From NCBI RefSeq assembly GCF_003149105.1, contig NZ_QGDS01000005.1, forward strand, positions 176,289 to 240,288: a stretch of DNA of 64,000 nucleotides, given 5' to 3'. Shown here piece after piece: positions 16,669-24,325 of this stretch. This DNA comes from Faecalicatena contorta (lineage in GTDB: Bacteria > Bacillota > Clostridia > Lachnospirales > Lachnospiraceae). A program made the position numbers and the translations under genes. The notes under the pieces were generated by a model that ran no database searches, had not been told where the DNA came from, and was given only the letters and a program-made list of their open reading frames with translations. The stretch's first letter is position 1. Each line of letters begins with the position of its first letter.

Positions 16669-16796
16669 TGCCCAGTGCAATCCTCCGGGGGATTTTTATA
16701 TAATAGGAAACACAGTTTCCTATTATATAAAAAGAACCGCTGCTCAGAAAGTGACTGTGAACTCACCTCTTCGCAACGGCTCCTGTTTTTTACGAT
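16669..16796. repeat. Structured element A (CAGTGC-CCCCCGG family)
   Basis: Core CAGTGCAATCCTCCGGGGGA at 16673-16692. It is followed by a 19-bp perfect hairpin (16693-16711 with 16715-16733) and a second hairpin (16734-16743 with 16773-16782). Read on the minus strand, the second hairpin ends in TTTTT and is the intrinsic terminator of the OhrR-like gene; on the plus strand it is followed by GTTTTTTAC. The pattern recurs at 56.26-56.44 and 62.42-62.60 kb in the same orientation, with different arm sequences. The part 5' of the core probably extends into the 3' end of the kinase gene (about 16622-16668). Confidence 0.7.
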
Positions 16797-17227
16797 TCAA
16801 ATTCTCCCAATAACTTATATAAGGTTTTATAAAGGATTTTTGCCTCCTCCGGTTCCAGCTTCATGCATTCTCCCATGCGTTCTGGTATTTGGACTGCTTT
16901 TTCCTTTAAAGCTTCTCCATTCTCTGTCAGGGTGACATTCAATACCCTTTCATCCTCTTTTGTTCTGGACCGCTTTACCCAGCCTTTCTGCTCCAGCTTC
17001 TTTAAAACCGGTGTCAGTGTCCCGGAATCAAGGTAAAGATGTCCTCCCAGTTCTTTTACGTTCATCTGCTTATGTTCCCATAAAACCATCATCGTAATAT
17101 ACTGGGTATAAGTCAGATCCAGTTCATCCAGATATGGCTTATATAACTTTACAATTTCTTTGGAACAGGCATATAATGGAAAACATAATTGGTTTTTTAA
17201 TTTTAAAGCATCATACTTACCAGCCAT
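16790..17227 (-). CDS. OhrR-like MarR-family peroxide-sensing regulator
   Basis: 145 residues, clearly OhrR-like. The redox-active Cys is C15 in KNQLCFPLYAC, the paired tyrosine region is LYKPYLDELDLTYTQY, and the winged helix includes YLDSGTLTPVLKKLEQKGW and RTKEDERV. OhrR proteins repress peroxidase genes until the Cys is oxidised by organic hydroperoxides. Here the gene is third in an operon with flavodoxin and glutathione peroxidase, which fits that role; no ohr gene is in the window. The extra Cys21 close to C15 is worth noting. Confidence 0.88.
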   Translation of the reverse strand: MAGKYDALKLKNQLCFPLYACSKEIVKLYKPYLDELDLTYTQYITMMVLWEHKQMNVKELGGHLYLDSGTLTPVLKKLEQKGWVKRSRTKEDERVLNVTLTENGEALKEKAVQIPERMGECMKLEPEEAKILYKTLYKLLGEFES

Positions 17228-17280
17228 TTATCCCTCTCCATTATTATCCCCCAAAAAGTGCAGCACACCTTTCTGTGGGG

Positions 17281-17826
17281 TTATAATAATTCTTCTACTC
17301 TTTTTTCTACTTCAGAAATATCCTTTGTCGGTTCAAACCGCTCTACAACATTACCCTGTCTGTCAATTAAGAATTTTGTAAAATTCCATTTAATATCCGG
17401 TTCATCTTTGTAGTTTGGATTAGCCTCTCCCAACATTTTCTCCAGAACAGGTGTCAGTTTATGCTCCGGCTGAAATCCTGCAAATCCTTTCTGCTCCTTA
17501 AGATACTTGAATAATGGTAATGCGCTGTCTCCGTTTACATCAATTTTAGAAAACCGCGGGAAAGTAGTCCCAAAATTCAAAGAGCAGAAGTTTCCAATCT
17601 CTTCATCGGTTCCAGGAGCCTGCCCACCAAACTGATTACATGGGAAATCCAAAATTTCAAATCCCTGGTCCTTATGCGCTTTATACAGTTTTTCTAAGTC
17701 CTCATATTGGGGCGTAAATCCACATTCTGTCGCCGTATTTATAATTAAGAGAACTTTTCCTTCATATTCCTTTAAACTAACATTATCTCCTTTTGCGCTT
17801 TTCGCTTCAAATCCATAAATACCCAT
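17281..17826 (-). CDS. Glutathione peroxidase family thiol peroxidase (Cys type)
   Basis: 181 residues. The catalytic residue is cysteine, not selenocysteine: NTATECGFTPQYEDL with C35. The Gln of the tetrad is in FPCNQFGGQ, and the Trp-Asn pair is in KWNFTKFLID. It reduces hydroperoxides with thioredoxin or other thiols in most bacteria of this kind. It is 10 bases downstream of the flavodoxin gene and upstream of the OhrR-like regulator, giving a self-contained oxidative-stress operon. Confidence 0.92.
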   Translation of the reverse strand: MGIYGFEAKSAKGDNVSLKEYEGKVLLIINTATECGFTPQYEDLEKLYKAHKDQGFEILDFPCNQFGGQAPGTDEEIGNFCSLNFGTTFPRFSKIDVNGDSALPLFKYLKEQKGFAGFQPEHKLTPVLEKMLGEANPNYKDEPDIKWNFTKFLIDRQGNVVERFEPTKDISEVEKRVEELL

Positions 17827-17836
17827 AGTGTTCCTC

Positions 17837-18259
17837 CTATCTTTTTCCTGAATTTATTATTCCGTTTACAAATTCCTGAACTCTCTTCAAATCTTCTGTA
17901 TCAGGTCTTCGCCGATGTAACATTTTAAAGCTTCCTCTGCAATGAAATTCCCGTTCGTCTACCGGAATCCCCTTCTGCTCTAATAGCTGCTTTACTTGCT
18001 TATATGTGGATGGAAGCAAGGCTGCGGTACTGAAATTTACCACTTTTTTCACCTTGTCTTTATCCAGTGCGGAGATAAATGTTTTCACCTCATTATCTAT
18101 GCCTGCTGCATATACAGCGCTTCCAAGGAATAAAACATCCACCGGTTCTGTTACAGGCTGCTCAACAGTTTCGGCAGGAATACCTGCTGCCTGGCTTATT
18201 GCATCTGCCAGCTTTTTCGTGTTTCCTGTTTTTGAATAGTAACGAATCGCTGTCTTCAT
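17837..18259 (-). CDS. Flavodoxin-like protein
   Basis: 140 residues, single flavodoxin fold. FMN phosphate loop at YYSKTGNTKKLADAI (about 8-22), and a second loop around LGSAVYAAGID and NFSTAALLPSTYKQ. It is a low-potential electron carrier or, by its family grouping, a protoporphyrinogen-oxidase-like or menaquinone-type flavodoxin. It is the first gene of the peroxide-stress operon, whose promoter is at 18323-18352. The ribosome site GGAGGGATAAG is rather far from the ATG. Confidence 0.85.
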   Translation of the reverse strand: MKTAIRYYSKTGNTKKLADAISQAAGIPAETVEQPVTEPVDVLFLGSAVYAAGIDNEVKTFISALDKDKVKKVVNFSTAALLPSTYKQVKQLLEQKGIPVDEREFHCRGSFKMLHRRRPDTEDLKRVQEFVNGIINSGKR

Positions 18260-18282
18260 TTTATTTTGCTTATCCCTCCTTT

Positions 18283-18296
18283 AATTATATATAATT
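18283..18296. promoter_or_regulatory. Candidate OhrR operator
   Basis: AATTATATATAATT is a perfect 14-bp AT palindrome between the promoter and the flavodoxin start. OhrR operators are AT-rich palindromes, so this is a plausible autoregulatory site, but AT-only palindromes arise easily by chance. Confidence 0.4.
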
Positions 18297-18322
18297 TAAT
18301 TGTTCGCAATCTTTATGTTCAA

Positions 18323-18352
18323 AATATAGCACAACTTTTCCAGATTTGTCAA
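18323..18352 (-). promoter_or_regulatory. Promoter of the flavodoxin-peroxidase-ohrR operon
   Basis: Minus strand TTGACA (18347-18352), 18 bases, TATATT (18323-18328), 64 bases before the flavodoxin ATG. Confidence 0.6.
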
Positions 18353-18386
18353 TACTTTTTCCCCTTTTTCAAACAGAATAAAAGCA

Positions 18387-18426
18387 AATAGACCTTGCTG
18401 ACTTCTTTAAATCAGTAAGATCTATT
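18387..18426 (-). terminator. Terminator of the DUF4256 gene
   Basis: A 15-base arm (18387-18401) pairs with 18412-18426 with few mismatches. On the minus strand it is followed by TTTGCTTTT. It sits 31 bases past the stop codon. Confidence 0.65.
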
Positions 18427-18456
18427 CTTTAATGCAGCATTCAGTCATTTAGTATC

Positions 18457-19023
18457 CTAAATCCGCAGCACCCCCCTGAATCCTCTTGCAGAATAATAGC
18501 TTTCCACTCCATTATGATACACAAATACTGTATCATAGCGGCAATCGCAAAAGAGGCCGCCGCCAAGTTTTCTAATATCATCTGGTGTTTTCACCCAGCT
18601 TGATGTTTTCAAATCGAACTTCCCAAGCTTTTGCAGCTCCCTGTATTCTTCTTCTGTCAAAACATCAATTCCCATATCTGAAGCCATCCCAACAGCACTG
18701 TTTTCCGGCTTGTTCTGCTTTCTCGATGCCAGCGCCTGAGGGTCATAACAGATACTTCTGCGCCCTTTGGGACTTTCCGGCGAACAGTCATAAAAAACAT
18801 ATTCATCCGTTTCCTTATCATAGCCCACAACATCCGGCTCTCCGCCTGTTGCCTCCATCTCTCCCAGCGACCACATTTTTTCAGGGTTTGCGTCCAGCCT
18901 TTCCTGTACTTTGTCCCATTCAATGGCTGCATGCCGGTCCATGTTCTTCTCAAACCGGGCTTTTAATGTTTCAAGTAACTCTTCACGCTGCTTTGATGAC
19001 AATTTCTTTTTTCCATTCTCCAT
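18457..19023 (-). CDS. DUF4256 family protein
   Basis: 188 residues. The sequence follows the DUF4256 pattern: LSSKQREELLETLKARFEKN at the start, then MEATGGEPDVVGYD, VFYDCSPESPKGRRSICYD, MGIDVLTEEEYRELQ and a C-terminal FCDCRYDTVFVYHNGVESYY. No membrane segments, and the function is unknown. In related genomes it is a single-copy stand-alone gene. GGGAGGTTTCCC-type spacing to the ATG is clear. It follows the SDR gene by 34 bases and may share its transcript. Confidence 0.85.
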   Translation of the reverse strand: MENGKKKLSSKQREELLETLKARFEKNMDRHAAIEWDKVQERLDANPEKMWSLGEMEATGGEPDVVGYDKETDEYVFYDCSPESPKGRRSICYDPQALASRKQNKPENSAVGMASDMGIDVLTEEEYRELQKLGKFDLKTSSWVKTPDDIRKLGGGLFCDCRYDTVFVYHNGVESYYSARGFRGVLRI

Positions 19024-19057
19024 AGGGAAACCTCCTTCTCTCTTAAACTATCCTTTT

Positions 19058-19798
19058 CTATTCTCTAAATTCGCTTTCCTTGTTTTCCGGGTCTGTATTC
19101 AATGTCCATCCAAAATCGCCAGTGTAAATCATTTGTTTTGTCATCCCACCGTCAATACAGATATTTTCTCCGGTAATAAACCCAGCCTTATCCGAGCACA
19201 GGAACAATACCATATTCGCAATATCAAGAGGATTCCCCACCCGTCCGGCAGGATGTTGTATTGCATCTTCTCCTGCATATTGTGTAAATGCCGTATCAAT
19301 CCATCCAGGAGAAATAGAATTGACCCGTACCTTCCCAGCTAAACTAACCGCCATTGAGTGGGTCAGTGCATGAATACCACCCTTTGCTGCCGTATAACTT
19401 TCAGTATCGGGCTGACTCATCCGGTCACGGGAGGAAGAAATATTCACAATAGAAGCATTTGATGAGAAATGAGGTAAAAACAACTTTGATAAATAAAACG
19501 GAGCTGTAACTCCCACGCGCAGAGCATAGTTAAATTCGTCATAAGAGCAGTTTGTCATACCTGCCATCGGCGGCATCGCATTGTGGATCAGATAATCTAC
19601 TTTCCCGTAATCAGAAACCACTTTTTTAGCAAAGTCAGTTAGTACCTGTTCCTCCGCCAGATCCCCTATATAATAATCATTGGGAAGTATATCAATGACA
19701 CAAACAGTGGCCCCGTTTGCGCGAAACTCATCTGAAATCGTTTTACCAATTCCCCTTGCACCGCCTGTTACAACAGCAATTTTATCTTGAAATAACAT
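19058..19798 (-). CDS. Short-chain dehydrogenase/reductase
   Basis: 246 residues. NAD(P) motif TGGARGIG (11-18), a CVIDILP second strand suggesting NAD, NAMPPM replacing the usual NAG motif, catalytic Ser in NISSSRDRMS, and YTAAKGG. The C-terminus has the common GENICIDGGMTKQM. The substrate is unknown. It sits alone downstream of the cfa terminator, in front of DUF4256, with a good ribosome site (GGAGGGATGATG). The two genes may form a short operon. Confidence 0.85.
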   Translation of the reverse strand: MLFQDKIAVVTGGARGIGKTISDEFRANGATVCVIDILPNDYYIGDLAEEQVLTDFAKKVVSDYGKVDYLIHNAMPPMAGMTNCSYDEFNYALRVGVTAPFYLSKLFLPHFSSNASIVNISSSRDRMSQPDTESYTAAKGGIHALTHSMAVSLAGKVRVNSISPGWIDTAFTQYAGEDAIQHPAGRVGNPLDIANMVLFLCSDKAGFITGENICIDGGMTKQMIYTGDFGWTLNTDPENKESEFRE

Positions 19799-19865
19799 AG
19801 CGTCATCATCCCTCCAATCTTTTAATGCATCATCTTCTCCTTATTTTATTCTTTTTCAGGCATAA

Positions 19866-19896
19866 AGTAAAGCGGACTTCTGCAATCCGCTTTACT
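19866..19896 (-). terminator. Terminator downstream of the cyclopropane synthase gene
   Basis: AGTAAAGCGGA (19866-19876) pairs perfectly with TCCGCTTTACT (19886-19896). On the minus strand a short TTTA follows. Confidence 0.6.
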
Positions 19897-19950
19897 GTTT
19901 ATCTTTCTATTCAGTGCCCTTTCCGGCCGGGCTCAATTACATCTTTATTT

Positions 19951-21117
19951 CTAATACCACCTGGTCATTGGTAATTCGTTATTATGTCCCTTTGTCATTA
20001 ATATCTGATGCAAATCAATGATTCCATTATTGAAGGTTGCTGCGCAGGAACATAAATATAAGTGCCACATTCTCGTAAATCTAGCCCCCATCTTCTTTTC
20101 TATTTCTTCTCTGTTCTTACTAAAATTTCTTTCCCAGCATAACAAAGTCCTGTTATAATGCCTTCTCAGACTTTCGATATCTAACATATAAAAATTGTAC
20201 TCAGAAGTCAAATTAATGATTTCCCTCAGACTTGGAATTACGCCTCCCGGGAAGATGTATTTTTTTATCCATGCATCACCGGGATACTCTTTTAATGCAC
20301 TGATAAAGTGCAGCAGAAACATTCCCTGGGGTTTTAATACCTGGCCCACACATGAGAGGAATAGATTATAGTTATCCCGCCCGACGTGTTCTATCATTCC
20401 TACACTAACCACTCTGTCAAACAGCCACTCCTTTTTAGGCAAATCCCTATAATCCAGAATTTCTACGCTTAATAATTCTGATAATCCTTCGTCCACAATT
20501 CGTTTACTGAATTTTTCATATTGTTCCTGGCTAAGTGTAATACCAGTCCCGCGGACGCCATATTTTTTTGCGGCTTCAATCAGTAATTCACCCCATCCGC
20601 ATCCTATATCCAAAAGCTCCATTCCCGGCTTAAGATACAGCTTCTGTAATATTCTTTCTATTTTATTTTTCTGAGCTGTGAGAAGGGTATCCTCTTCTGT
20701 TTTAAAATATCCACAGGAATAACTCATTGTTTCGTCCAGCCAGAGCTGATAAAAATCATTTCCTATATCATAATGGGAAGTCACTTCTTCCTTCTGATTC
20801 TTTTTGGACAGTGAGGAATAAATCAATTTCTTCAATGCCTTTGTATCTGTATGGAATTTTCCCATCTGCCCCAGAAATTGATTCAAGGCCTGATACAGGT
20901 TCCCTTCTATTCCAATATTTCCATCCATATATGCTTCTCCCAACGCAATGGATGTACTCGACATCAGACTTGACAATGGGATATCCTCTTTTACAGAAAG
21001 GGTAAACACAGGCTCTCCATCCCCTATTTTGTGCTCCTCTCCGCTTAGTTTTACCATAAATGGATGCTCGTCAAACTTCTTTAAAAAATTTACTATTGCA
21101 TTATTGCTTATTGACAT
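19951..21117 (-). CDS. cfa: Cyclopropane-fatty-acyl-phospholipid synthase
   Basis: 388 residues from ATG 21117, chosen because TTGGAGGAAGAGAAT forms the ribosome site directly upstream; a longer frame would need a TTG start inside that site. S-adenosylmethionine motif LLDIGCGWGELLIEAA (about 170-185), preceded by the family segment SHYDIGNDFYQLWLDETMSYSCGYF, and a later VSVGMIEHVGRDNY. It methylenates unsaturated acyl chains of membrane lipids, typically in stationary phase or under acid stress. It stands alone between the MATE gene and the SDR gene, with its own terminator. Confidence 0.92.
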   Translation of the reverse strand: MSISNNAIVNFLKKFDEHPFMVKLSGEEHKIGDGEPVFTLSVKEDIPLSSLMSSTSIALGEAYMDGNIGIEGNLYQALNQFLGQMGKFHTDTKALKKLIYSSLSKKNQKEEVTSHYDIGNDFYQLWLDETMSYSCGYFKTEEDTLLTAQKNKIERILQKLYLKPGMELLDIGCGWGELLIEAAKKYGVRGTGITLSQEQYEKFSKRIVDEGLSELLSVEILDYRDLPKKEWLFDRVVSVGMIEHVGRDNYNLFLSCVGQVLKPQGMFLLHFISALKEYPGDAWIKKYIFPGGVIPSLREIINLTSEYNFYMLDIESLRRHYNRTLLCWERNFSKNREEIEKKMGARFTRMWHLYLCSCAATFNNGIIDLHQILMTKGHNNELPMTRWY

Positions 21118-21212
21118 ATTCTCTTCCTCCAATCTAATTCAACCTATAAAACAATTCTTGACGGATTGTAAGAAATGTATTCAGCTATGATTATGCTCTC
21201 TATTTAATGTTT

Positions 21213-22580
21213 TTATATCTTATTTTCTCTTAATCTGTTAAACTCCTTCTTCACCAGCAGCATTGTCCAAAGAACGATAACAGCATCAATTGCAAGGGAA
21301 CCATAATATATGCCACTCACTCCTACGACTTTTGGCAGAAACAGCATCACAGGTATGTAAAACACAACCTGCCTTGCTATGCCAATAATCATGGCAGGCT
21401 TACTCTTATCAATAGCTGGAAATAACGTCATTGCCATAAAAATAAAGGATAGCACCGGCAGAATTGCCATATAGACCCGGAAGTACAAAAACTGCGTGCC
21501 CGTAAAAACCTGATCCTTTAACATCATACCTAAAATAGAGCCAGGTGTGACAAGAGAGATGATCCAGAAGGGCAGGGTCAGCAGAAGTGCGGCCGCGGCA
21601 AATATCTTGTATGAGCGTATGACCCTGTCGTACTGCTTTGCGCCGTAGTTAATACCGATGACCGGCTGAAGGGCACGCATCAGGCCAAAGATAGGTGTAA
21701 GCAGAAACTGAAATACCCGGTAAACCACCCCATAAAAGGCAATGTCCGCAATAGTACCATACCTTGCCAGCGCATTAAATACCACCAGCCCCTGAATCAG
21801 GCTCATAATAGACATAATCAGAGAGGGCATACCAAGCCGCACCACAGAAGATGTAATCTCCCTGTCTCCTTTTAGCGAAACCAGGTTCGCCTGAAAGGTT
21901 GCCTTATCCCGTCCGAAATAGATCCAGCCCATCAGTGTATAGACAAACATGCCCACGTTCGTGCCCCAGGCCGCGCCTTCAACGCCCATATTAAAAATTA
22001 CCATAAAAATATAATTGAAAACAGCGTTGACAATTAAGCCGACTCCCATCATCCAGGCTGCTGTTTTCATCCTTCCCTCTGCACGGATAATCATATTACC
22101 CGCAAGTCCGTAAATCCAAAAGAATGCACCCACCGTACATATTCTAAAATAACTGACTCCGTAAGCAAGAGCCTCACCCTGTCCGCCCATCATTGCAATA
22201 AGAGGCTCTGCAAAAACAAAGGCTACAACCATATAAAGAATGGCACATATAATAGACAGCCGGTTTACCACCCCCAGCAGATTCCTTTGTGTCTTTATGT
22301 CCTTTGCACCAATAGCGATGCTCAGCACCGAGCCGGCACCCACACCGATGAGCGAACCAAAGGCAGTACTAATCTGGGAAAGGGGATAGGCAAGGGACAC
22401 CCCGGCCAGAGCAACGTCGTTTACAAACTGTCCCACGAAGATAGCATCCAGCACAGCATTAAAACCATACAGCACCATAGCCACCACAGCAGGCCATGAA
22501 AGCTGGGCCATTACCTTCCACAATCCCTCATTCAGTATAAATTGCTTTTGTTTTTCCTTTGCATCAATTGCATTGATCAT
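21213..22580 (-). CDS. MATE-family multidrug/cation antiporter
   Basis: 455 residues, twelve predicted hydrophobic helices in two six-helix halves, with the family segments VLDAIFVGQFVNDVALAGVSLAYPL in the first half and GLMRALQPVIGINYGAKQYDR in the second. It exports organic cations or toxic metabolites in exchange for Na+ or H+. The TetR regulator encoded just upstream on the same strand, with a perfect 25-bp palindrome at its promoter, is probably the local controller. The gene has its own ribosome site GGAGGAATAATC. Confidence 0.9.
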   Translation of the reverse strand: MINAIDAKEKQKQFILNEGLWKVMAQLSWPAVVAMVLYGFNAVLDAIFVGQFVNDVALAGVSLAYPLSQISTAFGSLIGVGAGSVLSIAIGAKDIKTQRNLLGVVNRLSIICAILYMVVAFVFAEPLIAMMGGQGEALAYGVSYFRICTVGAFFWIYGLAGNMIIRAEGRMKTAAWMMGVGLIVNAVFNYIFMVIFNMGVEGAAWGTNVGMFVYTLMGWIYFGRDKATFQANLVSLKGDREITSSVVRLGMPSLIMSIMSLIQGLVVFNALARYGTIADIAFYGVVYRVFQFLLTPIFGLMRALQPVIGINYGAKQYDRVIRSYKIFAAAALLLTLPFWIISLVTPGSILGMMLKDQVFTGTQFLYFRVYMAILPVLSFIFMAMTLFPAIDKSKPAMIIGIARQVVFYIPVMLFLPKVVGVSGIYYGSLAIDAVIVLWTMLLVKKEFNRLRENKI

Positions 22581-22648
22581 GATTATTCCTCCTGTAATAA
22601 AAAAGTTGCCTTTAAAGTTAGTTATTACTAACCAGAGACTAAATAAAA

Positions 22649-22667
22649 TCCCCTTTTCTAAAAGGGA
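22649..22667 (-). terminator. Weak hairpin between tetR and the MATE gene
   Basis: TCCCTTTT/AAAAGGGGA pairing with a very short loop, then TTTTATTT on the minus strand, 4 bases after the TetR stop. It may terminate only in part, letting some transcripts reach the MATE gene. Confidence 0.45.
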
Positions 22668-22670
22668 ATT

Positions 22671-23291
22671 TTATACGGGTGTTCTAAACCCCAGGACCCG
22701 GTTCCAGTTGAACAGGTCACAGACCAGCTTACAGTGGGCTTCCACCTGGTCCCATGTGTAACCATGGATGAAGGGTTCGTAGATTGTGGTCCAAAATGCA
22801 GAGAGCAGAATGTGCATTTCCTCTATGGAAATATCCACATGGGTCAGTCCCCGCCTTCTGGCTTCCAAAAAATACTCATAAGTTTTTACGGTCATTGTTT
22901 CCACGAAGTCGTGCTGAAAATTGGCATACCGGGTTCCCCCTGCGCCTGAAATAAGCAGTACAAAACCATCATGATATTTATAGAGAAATTGAAACCATGC
23001 CGTCATGTTTTCATCCATCTCCCATGCTTTGATAAGTGTTTCGTCAGACAAATCACATGCCTGTGCGGCACTTCGCTTTTTCACAAAGTCATCCAATGCT
23101 GCAGCCGTATCCGCTACCACAGCGCAAAACAAATCTTCTTTTCCCTTGTACCGCTTATACAGGGCGCCCGTAGTAACCCCTGCTTCTTTACATATTTCTT
23201 TTAAAGAGGATTTTTCAAACCCATGGGAAAGAAACTCCTTTTTTGCGCTCTCCATGATACGTGGGTCAATGGAGTGATCCGGTTTGGACAT
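22671..23291 (-). CDS. TetR-family transcriptional regulator
   Basis: 206 residues. HTH in the first 60 residues (ESAKKEFLSHGFEKSSLKEICKEAGVTTGALYKRYKGKEDLF) with the typical TTGALYxxxxxKExL motif. The C-terminal ligand domain is helical and Trp-rich (HGYTWDQVEAHCKLV). It probably represses its own transcription and that of the downstream MATE pump. GGAGGTGAAAC precedes the ATG. The inducer is unknown. Confidence 0.88.
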   Translation of the reverse strand: MSKPDHSIDPRIMESAKKEFLSHGFEKSSLKEICKEAGVTTGALYKRYKGKEDLFCAVVADTAAALDDFVKKRSAAQACDLSDETLIKAWEMDENMTAWFQFLYKYHDGFVLLISGAGGTRYANFQHDFVETMTVKTYEYFLEARRRGLTHVDISIEEMHILLSAFWTTIYEPFIHGYTWDQVEAHCKLVCDLFNWNRVLGFRTPV

Positions 23292-23315
23292 CTGACAGTT
23301 TCACCTCCTCACACA

Positions 23316-23364
23316 AAACTGATAATTCAATTATCAGTTTAGCAGGCGACATCGAATCTGTCAA
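23316..23364 (-). promoter_or_regulatory. TetR promoter with perfect 25-bp palindromic operator
   Basis: Minus strand TTGACA (23359-23364), 17 bases, TAAACT (23336-23341). A palindrome with two 12-base arms around one base (23316-23340; half site AAACTGATAATT) overlaps the -10 box and the start point, a classic autorepression layout. Confidence 0.7.
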
Positions 23365-23378
23365 GCAGCCTTTGAAGT

Positions 23379-23876
23379 TTAGATTTCAGAAAAAGCAGTT
23401 CCATCTCTGAAGGACTTAAACCGGCGGTCAATATCTGGATTTTCTTCAAAGAATCTCAGCAGTGTCTGGATTTTCAATACCGTAGAAGCGGACAGCATAT
23501 GCTCGACCAATTCTGTCTCTTCCAATGGGTTAGAACTTCCGGCCAAAGTAAAAAAATGCTCTATAATATTATGGCGTTCCAGCAAATATGCCCCGGTTAT
23601 TCTCCCTTCTTCAGTCAACAAAATGCTGTCAAGGCTGTCATATTCCAGATAACCCAGCTTAACAAGCCGGGACACCATCTTTGATACAGATGACGGCCGT
23701 ACATTCAGACATTCGGAAAGTTTATTTACGCGAGTATAACTTTCTTCCAGACATAACCGGTAGGCCATTTCAAGATAATCCTCCAAAGCAGGTGTAAGCC
23801 CGCTCTCATTTTGCTTTTTTAGCTGATATCCCCGGACAGTACGAAATTCATTTTCTGCAGGCTTACTCATAAACAT
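23379..23876 (-). CDS. DtxR-family metal-dependent regulator (first copy)
   Basis: 165 residues. N-terminal winged helix (about 28-90: LTPALEDYLEMAYRLCLEESYTRVNKLSECLNVRPSSVSKMV) and a dimerisation/metal-binding part with ERHNIIEHFF and ETELVEHMLS, where Glu, Cys and His ligands of the family would lie. It lacks the long C-terminal SH3-like domain, like MntR. A start at 23870 (third codon) is equally possible. It is divergent from the metal importer locus and probably helps control it. The intergenic region also carries the 35-residue ORF. Confidence 0.85.
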   Translation of the reverse strand: MFMSKPAENEFRTVRGYQLKKQNESGLTPALEDYLEMAYRLCLEESYTRVNKLSECLNVRPSSVSKMVSRLVKLGYLEYDSLDSILLTEEGRITGAYLLERHNIIEHFFTLAGSSNPLEETELVEHMLSASTVLKIQTLLRFFEENPDIDRRFKSFRDGTAFSEI

Positions 23877-24005
23877 TCATCCCCTATATGTTTTTATACA
23901 ATATATTCGTAACACTTTACCCTTAGTCATCATAAATTAGTCATGGGAAACAGTATTTCCCGCCCCTAACAAATCAGGCAGTTAATATTATTTTTTAAAA
24001 TTATT

Positions 24006-24034
24006 TGCATTTTTCATCATTTAGGCATATAATA
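24006..24034 (+). promoter_or_regulatory. Promoter of the metal importer locus
   Basis: TTGCAT (24006-24011), 17 bases, perfect TATAAT (24029-24034), directly upstream of the DtxR-type palindrome. Confidence 0.65.
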
Positions 24035-24044
24035 CAATTAAAAT

Positions 24045-24058
24045 TAGGTATACCTAAA
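24045..24058. promoter_or_regulatory. DtxR/MntR-type operator
   Basis: TTAGGTATACCTAA, a perfect palindrome about 10 bases after the -10 box. The TTAGG half site is the one used by DtxR-family repressors, so metal-bound regulator would block this promoter. Confidence 0.7.
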
Positions 24059-24094
24059 TAACGGGATGTATAAGATTAGTAATGGAGAAAAAGA

Positions 24095-24202
24095 ATGGAT
24101 GATTATGTAAAACGGTTATTTCGACGCAAAATACTGAATTTATCCGCAGCCGCTTTCATCTTACTGGCTGGGGTACTTGTGGAAATGTTCATGTTTTCTT
24201 GA
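24095..24202 (+). CDS. Small membrane protein, 35 residues, unknown
   Basis: ATG 24095 with GGAGA about 8 bases upstream, stop TGA 24200-24202. The peptide starts MDDYVKRLFRRKILNLSAAA and continues into one hydrophobic helix (about 15-33) ending FMFS. A basic N-terminus and a single helix suggest an inner-membrane peptide with its N-terminus inside. It is the first frame behind a TATAAT promoter and a DtxR-type operator, ahead of a DtxR gene and a metal ABC importer. I recognise no family. Small proteins that tune manganese uptake exist elsewhere, but homology is not shown here. Confidence 0.5.
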   Translation: MDDYVKRLFRRKILNLSAAAFILLAGVLVEMFMFS

Positions 24203-24216
24203 GTATTAACAATTCA

Positions 24217-24257
24217 GGAGTATACCTTATTGAACATTAGCAGCTCAATAAGTATAG
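24217..24257. other. Inverted repeat upstream of second DtxR gene
   Basis: TATACCTTATTGA and TCAATAAGTATA pair (one bulged base) around an 11-base loop, between the 35-residue ORF and the second DtxR gene. It has no U-run, and could be an attenuating mRNA hairpin or a regulator site (TATACCT is a DtxR-like half site). Confidence 0.4.
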
Positions 24258-24325
24258 AATAATGCTTTTTGAAGTGAAACTGCTGAAATCATACAACGCA
24301 TTTGCGTTAAACGGAGGAAGATAAA

